Part shown: one piece after another, positions 45,730 through 53,395 of the stretch
Layout: every line of letters starts with the position of its first letter
Numbering within the stretch: the stretch's first letter is position 1
NCBI GenBank assembly: GCA_017853275.1
Contig: JAFMJV010000016.1
Span: 1-53,395, forward strand
DNA from: Chloroflexota bacterium
Lineage (GTDB): Bacteria; Chloroflexota; Limnocylindria; Limnocylindrales; CSP1-4
Length of the DNA stretch: 53,395 nt
Reading direction: 5' to 3'
Notes under the pieces: generated by a model
Told to the model about the DNA's origin: nothing
Seen by the model: the letters and a program-made list of their open reading frames with translations, nothing else
Database searches by the model: none
Position numbers and translations under genes: made by a program

Positions 45730-46859
45730 GCGCGGGGAGCCCGGTCCCGGTCGTCGTCCTCATGGGGGGACCCTCCGCCGAGCACGATGTCTCGCTCGTC
45801 TCCGGCCGCGCGATCGCGGGGGCGCTCGCGGGGGTCGGTCATCCCGTGGAGGGATGGGCGATCGATCTGGCGGGTCGCTGGTGGTCGCTCCCTGCCTCCG
45901 CTCTCGACCGCTCGATCCCCCCGGCCGCCTACGACGATCCCGCCGCGCTCGGGGCGAGCGGACCCTTCTCCGCCGCGGGGGCGCTCGACCTTCTCGCCGC
46001 CCGCCATCCGGCACCCGTCGTCTTCCCCGCCCTCCACGGCCCCTTCGGCGAGGACGGGCAGGTCCAGGCGCTCCTCGAGTCGGCCGGCCTCGTCACCTGC
46101 GGCTCGGGGACGGCGGCCTCCGCGATCGGGATGGACAAGTCGCTCTTCAAGCGCGCCTGCGGCTCGATCGAGCTCCCCGTCCTCCCGTGGGTCGAGGTCC
46201 GGGAAGGGGAGTGGCGCGCCGATCTCGTCGACGCGCTCGCCGACCTGCGCACCTTCTCCGCCTCGCTGCCCGACCCCCGGCTCATCGTGAAGCCCGCGCG
46301 CCTCGGCTCCTCGATCGGCGTCTCGATCGTCCACGACCCGCAGGCGGATCCGGAGCTCATCGCGGCCGTCGAGGAGGCGCTCCGCTACGACGACCTCGCG
46401 ATCGTGGAGCCCTACCTCGACCATCCCCGGGAGCTCGAGGTGAGCATCGTGGGGAACCACCGCGGCGACGTGGCGGTCTACGGCCCCGGCGAGATCCTCC
46501 CCGGCCGGGAGTTCTACGACTTCGTCGCCAAGTACACGGACGGGGTCTCGCAGACCCTCGACCGGGCGGAGCTCGACCCGGTGCTTCGGGAGGAGATCCG
46601 GCGGATCGCGCGCGAGGTCTTCCTCGCGATCGGCTGCTCCGGCTTCGCGCGCGTCGACTTCCTCCTCACGGGGGACGAGATCGCCTACGTCTCGGAGATC
46701 AACACGATCCCCGGCTTCACGCCGATCAGCCTCTTCCCGCGCCTGTGCGCGGAGGGCGGCTACGACTTCCCGGGGATCTGCGTCCGGATCGTGGAGCTGG
46801 CCCGTGAGCGGGCAGCGAGCCGGCCCGACCGTCGGCTCACCCGGGCGGATCTCCCCTGA
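45726..46859 (+). CDS. ddl: D-alanine--D-alanine ligase
   Basis: A 377-aa ATP-grasp enzyme joining two D-Ala for MurF. The ATG overlaps the murB stop. VVLMGGPSAEHDVSLVSGRA (about 9-28), PALHGPFGEDGQVQALLE (about 98-115), KPARLGSSIGVS and EVFLAIGCSGFARVDF are visible, with SEINTIPGFTPISLFP (about 325-340) carrying the Mg2+-binding residues. It is slightly longer than E. coli DdlB and closer to the DdlA/VanA-size group. Its TGA overlaps the CTG taken as the start of ftsQ. Confidence 0.95.
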   Translation: MSAGSPVPVVVLMGGPSAEHDVSLVSGRAIAGALAGVGHPVEGWAIDLAGRWWSLPASALDRSIPPAAYDDPAALGASGPFSAAGALDLLAARHPAPVVFPALHGPFGEDGQVQALLESAGLVTCGSGTAASAIGMDKSLFKRACGSIELPVLPWVEVREGEWRADLVDALADLRTFSASLPDPRLIVKPARLGSSIGVSIVHDPQADPELIAAVEEALRYDDLAIVEPYLDHPRELEVSIVGNHRGDVAVYGPGEILPGREFYDFVAKYTDGVSQTLDRAELDPVLREEIRRIAREVFLAIGCSGFARVDFLLTGDEIAYVSEINTIPGFTPISLFPRLCAEGGYDFPGICVRIVELARERAASRPDRRLTRADLP

Positions 46860-47743
46860 GCCGACGCGGCGCACGGCCGCCGGAGCCGCCCGGCGACGCG
46901 GCCGCCGGGCGGCTCGGGCGGGCCGTCCGTGCCTTCCCGTGGAGCCGGGCGGCCGGCGGGGCCGGGCTCCTCGCGAGCGCCTTCCTCATCCAGCAGCTCG
47001 CGGCCTCGGCGGCCTTCGCCGTCGACCCGGCGAGGATCCGCATCGAGGGCGCGACCCTCACGGACCCGGTGGTCGTCCGTGCCGCCCTCGAGCTCCCGGA
47101 CGGCCGCGGGCTCAACCTCTTCCGCGTGCCCACCCTTGCGCTCGAGGAGCGGATCGGCGAGCTGCCTGCGGTCCGATCCGCGGAGGTGCGGGCGATCCTC
47201 CCGGACACGCTCCTCATCCGGCTCGTGGAGCGGGAGGCGATCGTCGTCTGGGCGAGCGCGGCCGGTGCGTGGCTGGTGGATGACGAGGGCCGGCTCTTCG
47301 CGACCGCGACGATCGACCCGGATGGATCCCTCCCTGCCCCGCTCGTGACGGACCGCCGGACGGAGGCGACCTCCGGGACGGGTGCGCGGCTCGACCCGAC
47401 CGATCTCGCGATCGTCCGCTCCCTCGGTGCGCTGACCCCTGCGATGCTCGGCAGCCGCGCTCCCGCGCTCGCCCTCTCGATCGAGGAGACGGACGGCTGG
47501 GTCCTCGAGGTCCCCGGCGCGTGGCACGCGGTCTTCGGCGTCTACACCCCGACCGCGCGCCCGGTCGGGCTCATCCCCGCCCAGGTCCGCTGCCTGGCCG
47601 GTCTCGTGGCCGGCCGGGAGGAGGCGCTCGAGCGGATCGTCCTTGCCCCCGGCGCGCAGACCTGCGGGACCTACGTCCCGGGAGCACCGGCACGCCCGGG
47701 GCGGCCCGGCCGGGAGGCTGCCTCGCCTGCCCCGGCACCCTGA
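46856..47743 (+). CDS. ftsQ: FtsQ/DivIB-like division protein, probable CTG start
   Basis: A 295-aa protein. A basic N terminus (LSRRGARPPEPPG) is followed by one membrane helix (about 35-57, GAGLLASAFLIQQLAASAAF) and a POTRA domain VDPARIRIEGATLTDPVVVR, VPTLALEERIGELPAVRSAE and PDTLLIRLVEREAIVVW. A beta domain follows. An in-frame stop sits at 46805-46807, and there is no ATG, GTG or TTG before GTG 47069, which lies inside POTRA and would remove the membrane helix. The CTG overlapping the ddl TGA (CTGA) is the only start that keeps the whole protein. A sequencing error is the alternative. Confidence 0.8.
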   Translation: MSRRGARPPEPPGDAAAGRLGRAVRAFPWSRAAGGAGLLASAFLIQQLAASAAFAVDPARIRIEGATLTDPVVVRAALELPDGRGLNLFRVPTLALEERIGELPAVRSAEVRAILPDTLLIRLVEREAIVVWASAAGAWLVDDEGRLFATATIDPDGSLPAPLVTDRRTEATSGTGARLDPTDLAIVRSLGALTPAMLGSRAPALALSIEETDGWVLEVPGAWHAVFGVYTPTARPVGLIPAQVRCLAGLVAGREEALERIVLAPGAQTCGTYVPGAPARPGRPGREAASPAPAP

Positions 47744-47845
47744 CGCGGCGGCCCTGCACCCTTCCCCCCTTTCCCCGACAATGGGGACCACGACGGGCGC
47801 GGAGCGGCGCCCCCCGGTCGCGCCCCGAAGGCGCGGACGAGCGAG

Positions 47846-49096
47846 GTGCGCGGCACGGTGGACTACGAGGCGACGGTCGTCGCGCTGGACGTGGGCACGA
47901 GCAAGGTCGTCGCCCTCGTCGGCGAGGTCGACCGGGCGGACGGCTCGGTCCGGATCGTGGGCAAGGGGGTCGCCCCCACGACCGGCCTGAAGAAGGGCCA
48001 GGTCATCAACATCGACCAGACGGTCACCTCGATCCGCAGCGCGGTCGCCGCCGCGGAGACCACCTCCGGCCTGCGCCTGGAGGCCGCGGTCGTGGCGGTC
48101 GGCGGGAACCATATCGAGAGCCGGAACTCGCGCGGCATGGTCGCCGTGAGCGGCCAGCAGCGCGAGGTGGGCCGGGAGGACGTCGAGCGCGCCAAGGAGG
48201 TCGCCCGCTCCGTCTCGATCCCCGCCAACCGGGACCTCCTCCACATCATCCCGCGCGACTTCATCGTCGACGGCCAGGAGGGCGTGAACGACCCGATCGG
48301 GATGACCGCGCTCCGCCTCGAGGTGGAGACCCTTCTCGTCCACGGCGGCGCCACGCCGATCCAGAACCTCTCCAAGTGCATCCGGCTCGCGGACGTCCGG
48401 GTGGATGAGCTCGTCGTCTCGGGGCTCGCCTCCGCGGAAGCCGTCCTCACGGAGACGGAGCGGGAGCTCGGCGTCGCGGTCGCGGATATCGGCGCGGGGA
48501 CCACGGACCTCGCGCTCTTCATCGAGGGCTCGCCCTTCCATGCCGCCGTCCTGCCGCTCGGCGGCAGCCACGTGACGAACGATGTGGCGATCGGCCTGAA
48601 GACGACGATCGGCATCGCGGAGCGACTCAAGGTGGAGGCGGGCTCTGCGGACCCGCGGCTGATCGACCCCACGGAGCAGATCTCCCTCGCCCTCGCGGAC
48701 GAGCTGGAGGGGCGGATGCCCTACCGGCTCGAGCTGGCCGAGGTGATCGAGGCGCGGATGCGCGAGATCTTCGAGAAGATCGGCGAGGAGATCGAGCGCG
48801 GCGGACCCAACCAGCGCCTCCCCGCGGGTCTCGTCCTCACGGGGGGTGGGGCGCTCCTGGCGGGCGCTGCGGATCTCGGCCGCGAGGTCCTCCAGCTCCC
48901 CGTGCGCGTCGCGGCGCCGGGCGGGATCGGCGGGCTCACGGACGGTCTCATCGATCCCCGCTTCGCCACCTCGGTGGGCCTCCTCCGCTGGGCCGTCCGC
49001 TACGACGGGAGCGCGGAGCCGAACCGCTTCGAGACCGCGCCGGTGGGCGGGATGGCGGATCGGGTGCGCACCTGGCTGGGGCGCCTCTTCCCGTAG
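47846..49096 (+). CDS. ftsA: Cell-division actin-like protein FtsA
   Basis: A 416-aa actin-fold ATPase that tethers FtsZ to the membrane. ATVVALDVGTSKVVALVGEV (about 9-28, phosphate 1), a SHS2/1C insertion region (about 85-165), VAVADIGAGTTDLALFIEG (about 211-229, phosphate 2) and PAGLVLTGGGALLAGAADLG (about 329-348, adenosine) are intact. The extreme C terminus MADRVRTWLGRLFP is the amphipathic membrane-targeting helix. Start GTG 47846 is uncertain; GTG 47858 is also possible. A 102-nt gap after ftsQ, with GACAAT at 47777-47782, may hold an internal promoter. Confidence 0.95.
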   Translation: MRGTVDYEATVVALDVGTSKVVALVGEVDRADGSVRIVGKGVAPTTGLKKGQVINIDQTVTSIRSAVAAAETTSGLRLEAAVVAVGGNHIESRNSRGMVAVSGQQREVGREDVERAKEVARSVSIPANRDLLHIIPRDFIVDGQEGVNDPIGMTALRLEVETLLVHGGATPIQNLSKCIRLADVRVDELVVSGLASAEAVLTETERELGVAVADIGAGTTDLALFIEGSPFHAAVLPLGGSHVTNDVAIGLKTTIGIAERLKVEAGSADPRLIDPTEQISLALADELEGRMPYRLELAEVIEARMREIFEKIGEEIERGGPNQRLPAGLVLTGGGALLAGAADLGREVLQLPVRVAAPGGIGGLTDGLIDPRFATSVGLLRWAVRYDGSAEPNRFETAPVGGMADRVRTWLGRLFP

Positions 49097-49226
49097 CCGC
49101 TCTCCGCGGGGCGGCGCAGCCGCCCGCGCGGGTGATATCCTTCCGCATCGCGTTCGTGTGGCACCTTCCCGTGCTCGCGACGTGACGTAACGGACGGGAC
49201 GCCGTCCGGCCCTGAAGGAGGCACGC

Positions 49227-50468
49227 ATGGCCGTGCGATCGGATTCCGAGAACTTCGCGCTCATCCGCGTGGTCGGCGTGGGCGGCGGCGGGAGCAACGC
49301 CGTCAACCGGATGATCCGCGCCGAGATGATGGGCGTCGAGTTCATCGCCGTGAACACGGATGCCCAGGCGCTCCTCCAGTCGGACGCGCCGAACAAGATC
49401 CGCATCGGGGACAAGATCACGCGCGGCCTCGGCGCCGGCGGCGACCCCACGATCGGGCAGCGCGCCGCCGAGGAGGACTCGGAGCGGATCTACGAGGCGC
49501 TCCGCGATTCGGACATGGTCTTCATCACCGCCGGGATGGGCGGCGGGACCGGATCGGGTGCCGCCCCCGTCGTCGCGGAGATCGCGCGGGACCTCGGGGC
49601 GCTCACGATCGGCGTGGTCACCAAGCCCTTCTCCTTCGAGGGGGCGCGCCGGAAGTCGAACGCCGAGAAGGCGTCCGAGGCGCTGAAGGCCAAGGTCGAT
49701 ACCCTGATCACGATCCCCAACGACCGGCTCAAGGACGTCGTCACCAAGGACACCTCGATCGTGGACGCCTTCCGCGTCGTGGACGATGTCCTGCGCCACG
49801 GCGTCCAGGGGATCAGCGACCTGATCACGGTCCCCGGCCTCATCAACCTGGACTTCGCGGACGTGCGCACGATCATGAAGGACGCCGGCTCGGCGCTCAT
49901 GGGGATCGGCCGCGCGAGCGGATCCAACCGCGCCGCGGACGCCGCGCGCCAGGCGATCGCCAGCCCCCTCCTGGAGGTGAACATCTCCGGGGCCCACGGG
50001 ATCCTCTTCTCGATCTCCGGCAGCCCGGCGCTCGGGCTCTTCGAGGTCGAGGAGGCCGCCGCGATCATCCGCGAGACCGCGGACCCGGAGGCGAACATCA
50101 TCTTCGGCACGGTCATCGACGAGCGGGCCGGGGACGAGGTCGCGATCACGGTCATCGCCACCGGCTTCGACCTCGCCCGCCGGCGCGCCGAGCCGCGTCC
50201 TGCCATCCCCGGCTTCGCGGATCCCACCTTCGTCCGTGAGCCGGCCGTCTCGATCGGCCGCCTCCCGGCGGCCCAGCCGCCCGTCTCCGCCCCCGTGGCG
50301 GCCCCTGCGTCCGCGGGTGGGGCCTGGGACGCCGAGCCGGAGCCGGAGCCCGAGACGGAGCTCTATCCGCCGGTCGCGGCGCCCGCGCCCGAGCCCCCGG
50401 TCCGTCGCTCCGGCACCACGGAGGAGGACCTGGACATCCCGGCCTTCCTCCGCCGCAACGGGCGCTAG
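49227..50468 (+). CDS. ftsZ: Cell-division tubulin-like GTPase FtsZ
   Basis: A 413-aa protein. GGAGG lies six bases before the [19 protein letters not shown] (about 15-30), NTDAQAL, the GTP tubulin signature [11 protein letters not shown] (about 105-115), and [20 protein letters not shown] with the T7 catalytic loop are intact. The core ends near residue 320. A Pro/Ala/Glu-rich linker (about 330-395) leads to the conserved C-terminal peptide [13 protein letters not shown], the docking site for FtsA and other partners. It polymerises into the division ring. A 130-nt region before it probably adds its own control. Confidence 0.98.
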   Translation: MAVRSDSENFALIRVVGVGGGGSNAVNRMIRAEMMGVEFIAVNTDAQALLQSDAPNKIRIGDKITRGLGAGGDPTIGQRAAEEDSERIYEALRDSDMVFITAGMGGGTGSGAAPVVAEIARDLGALTIGVVTKPFSFEGARRKSNAEKASEALKAKVDTLITIPNDRLKDVVTKDTSIVDAFRVVDDVLRHGVQGISDLITVPGLINLDFADVRTIMKDAGSALMGIGRASGSNRAADAARQAIASPLLEVNISGAHGILFSISGSPALGLFEVEEAAAIIRETADPEANIIFGTVIDERAGDEVAITVIATGFDLARRRAEPRPAIPGFADPTFVREPAVSIGRLPAAQPPVSAPVAAPASAGGAWDAEPEPEPETELYPPVAAPAPEPPVRRSGTTEEDLDIPAFLRRNGR

Positions 50469-50474
50469 CCACCG

Positions 50475-50490
50475 CTGCCCCCGGGGGCAG
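50475..50490 (+). other. Hairpin between ftsZ and yggS
   Basis: CTGCCCCCGGGGGCAG is a 16-nt perfect palindrome directly after the ftsZ stop, flanked by CCACCG and GTGG, which extend the stem imperfectly. No T-tract follows, so it may be an attenuator or an mRNA 3'-end stabiliser that lets ftsZ outnumber yggS. Confidence 0.45.
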
Positions 50491-50525
50491 GTGGAACGGG
50501 CCCGCCCGGGGATGGACGTCCGCAG

Positions 50526-51230
50526 ATGAGCGATCCCGAGGTCGCCGCCTTCCGTGATGCGCTCGCCTCCGTCCGCGGCCGGATCGCGGATGCCTGCGCG
50601 CGGTCCGGCCGGGACCCGTCCGCGGTCACCCTCGTCGCCGTGAGCAAGACGGTCCCCGCCGAGCGCCTGCGGGCTGCCGTGGAGGCCGGGATCACCCTCC
50701 TCGGCGAGAACCGGGTCCAGGAGGCGGAGGAGAAGGCGCCGCTCCTGCCCGGGGCGAGCTGGCATCTCGTCGGTCATCTCCAGTCCAACAAGGCTGCCCG
50801 CGCGCTGGCGCTCTTCGCGGAGATCGAGAGCGTCGATTCGCTCGCGCTCGCCGAGCGGCTCGCCCGGCTCGCGCCCGCGGCGGGCCGGGCACGGCTCCCG
50901 ATCTGGCTCCAGGTGAACGTGGACGAGGATCCGGCGAAGGAGGGCTTCCTCGCCGCGGACCTCGCGCGGGACCTGCCGGCGATCCTCGCCCTGCCGGCCC
51001 TCGAGGTGCGCGGCCTGATGACGGTGGGCCGGCTCGCCGCCACGCCGGAGGAGGCGCGGCCGACCTTCGCCCACCTGCGAACGTTCGCGGCCGGGCTCCG
51101 GGCCGCCCATCCGGGCCTCGGCCCCGGGCTCTCGATGGGGATGAGCGACGACTACGCGGTCGCGGTCGAAGAGGGATCGACGCTCGTCCGGGTGGGACGG
51201 GCGCTCTTCGGGATGCGCCCCGCGGCGTGA
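50526..51230 (+). CDS. yggS: Pyridoxal-5'-phosphate homeostasis protein (YggS/PLPBP family)
   Basis: A 234-aa PLP-binding barrel. The PLP Lys is in TLVAVSKTVPAERLRAAVEAG (near residue 40; K of VSKT), GENRVQEAEEK follows, then WHLVGHLQSNKAARAL, LQVNVDEDPAKEGF and the phosphate-binding LSMGMSDDYAVAVEEGSTLV near the C terminus. It has no known catalytic activity and keeps free PLP low. It commonly lies downstream of ftsZ in Gram-positive-type dcw clusters. Its stop overlaps yggU. Confidence 0.94.
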   Translation: MSDPEVAAFRDALASVRGRIADACARSGRDPSAVTLVAVSKTVPAERLRAAVEAGITLLGENRVQEAEEKAPLLPGASWHLVGHLQSNKAARALALFAEIESVDSLALAERLARLAPAAGRARLPIWLQVNVDEDPAKEGFLAADLARDLPAILALPALEVRGLMTVGRLAATPEEARPTFAHLRTFAAGLRAAHPGLGPGLSMGMSDDYAVAVEEGSTLVRVGRALFGMRPAA

Positions 51231-51514
51231 CGCCCGTGGGGGTCCGGATCGTCGTCCGTCTCGTGCCGCGGGGTGGGCGCGATGCCGTGGATGGGGTCGG
51301 GCCGGACGGGGAGCTGCGCTGCCGGGTGAGCGCGCCGGCGGTGGACGGTGCGGCGAACCGCGCGCTCCTCCGGCTCCTCGCGGACGCGCTTGGCGTGGCG
51401 GGATCGGCCGTGGCGATCGAGGCAGGGGCGAACGCCCGGACGAAGCGGATCGCGATCACCGGCCGGAATGCGGATGCGCTGCGCGAGCGCTGGCCGGGGG
51501 TGCGCGTCCTCTGA
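51227..51514 (+). CDS. yggU: DUF167/YggU family protein
   Basis: A 95-aa protein. The GTG overlaps the yggS stop. RIVVRLVPRGGRDAVDGVG, RVSAPAVDGAANRALLRLLA (about 34-53), VAIEAGANARTKRIAITG match the DUF167 fold. Function is unknown, but the family regularly accompanies yggS in division clusters. It is the last gene of the cluster. Confidence 0.92.
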   Translation: MTPVGVRIVVRLVPRGGRDAVDGVGPDGELRCRVSAPAVDGAANRALLRLLADALGVAGSAVAIEAGANARTKRIAITGRNADALRERWPGVRVL

Positions 51515-51531
51515 CGGCGCCCCGTGCGTCG

Positions 51532-51561
51532 TTGACGGAGTCGGCCCGGGCGGGGGATACT
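51532..51561 (+). promoter_or_regulatory. Promoter of tRNA-Val
   Basis: TTGACG (51532-51537) and GATACT (51556-51561) with an 18-bp spacer, ending nine bases before the tRNA. The pre-tRNA leader would be only a few nucleotides. Confidence 0.7.
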
Positions 51562-51570
51562 TGCGCCCTC

Positions 51571-51647
<77 letters not shown>

Positions 51648-51662
51648 CCTCCCCTCGACCGG

Positions 51663-51685
51663 ACGGGACCCCCGGCCGGGCCCGT
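51663..51685 (+). terminator. Possible tRNA-Val terminator hairpin
   Basis: ACGGG(A)CCC and GGGCCCGT pair around CCGGCC with one bulge, 16 nt after the tRNA. There is no T-tract, so the call is weak. Confidence 0.35.
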
Positions 51686-51742
51686 GAAGGTATCCCCCGG
51701 GATCTGCCGTCGCCTCCGCGCGACACGTGCCGCAGCGGGCGG

Positions 51743-51771
51743 TTGACAGGTCCGGCGCGAGCGCGGACCAT
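51743..51771 (+). promoter_or_regulatory. Candidate promoter of the second subtilisin gene
   Basis: TTGACA (51743-51748), a perfect -35, and GACCAT (51766-51771) are 17 bp apart. The predicted start is within a few bases of the ATG at 51779, so the mRNA may be leaderless. Confidence 0.5.
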
Positions 51772-51778
51772 TCAACCG

Positions 51779-53395
<1,617 letters not shown>

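Noticed and set aside
47069-47743. ftsQ beginning at GTG 47069
   Set aside because: This start lies in the POTRA domain and would delete the membrane helix, which is clearly encoded upstream in the same frame.

Overview
The window is high-GC, gene-dense bacterial chromosome with strong G/C third-position bias. GTG is a common start codon, and neighbouring genes are often joined by 1-4 nt stop/start overlaps. The gene content (TadE/TadG-like proteins, DUF11-repeat surface proteins, S8 peptidases with Ig-like or Pro-Thr tails, a division/cell-wall cluster led by mraZ, split acyl-CoA carboxylase and split methylmalonyl-CoA mutase) fits an aerobic or respiring Chloroflexota of the Limnocylindria/Ellin6529 kind; a deep actinobacterial relative cannot be excluded. 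The taxonomic call is inference. I see no phage, IS element or CRISPR array.

Layout. (1) 1-10.3 kb: two paralogous secreted DUF11-repeat/VWA proteins, one cut by the left edge, flank a squalene-cyclase-fold protein on the plus strand and a minus-strand set of envelope genes. That set is a flippase-like membrane protein, a GT2 glycosyltransferase, a SAM methyltransferase, a GT-C-type membrane glycosyltransferase and a secreted protein. (2) 10.4-14.0 kb: a minus-strand operon of a second GT-C-like membrane protein, two TadE-like proteins and one TadG-like protein, without any Tad motor genes. (3) 14.1-18.4 kb: a 1403-aa secreted subtilisin with six Ig-like repeats and a clear terminator. (4) 18.5-20.7 kb: a 121-aa unknown protein behind a LexA-like palindrome, and parAB. 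(5) 20.9-32.4 kb: a contiguous propionyl-CoA to fumarate route: carboxyltransferase, biotin carboxylase, biotin carrier, methylmalonyl-CoA mutase large subunit, epimerase, sucCD on the opposite strand, then sdhCDAB.

(6) 32.4-33.7 kb: an RNase HI-family protein, the RNase P RNA gene and a small Cys-containing protein. (7) 33.9-51.5 kb: a full division/cell-wall cluster in the order mraZ, rsmH, a 66-aa protein, an ftsL-like gene, ftsI, murF, mraY, murD, ftsW, murG, murB, ddl, ftsQ, ftsA, ftsZ, yggS, yggU. A sigma70-type promoter with an adjacent 10-bp-period MraZ box precedes it. murE and murC are not in the cluster. (8) 51.5-53.4 kb: tRNA-Val(CAC) with its own promoter and a second secreted S8 peptidase cut by the right edge.

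The least expected signals are two genes (the RNase HI-family gene and ftsQ) whose only sensible start is a CTG inside a CTGA stop/start overlap; an exact 339-bp module in both DUF11 genes; an 89-nt overlap of ftsW with murG; the coupled 66-aa protein in the division cluster; and the LexA-like palindrome before an unknown gene.
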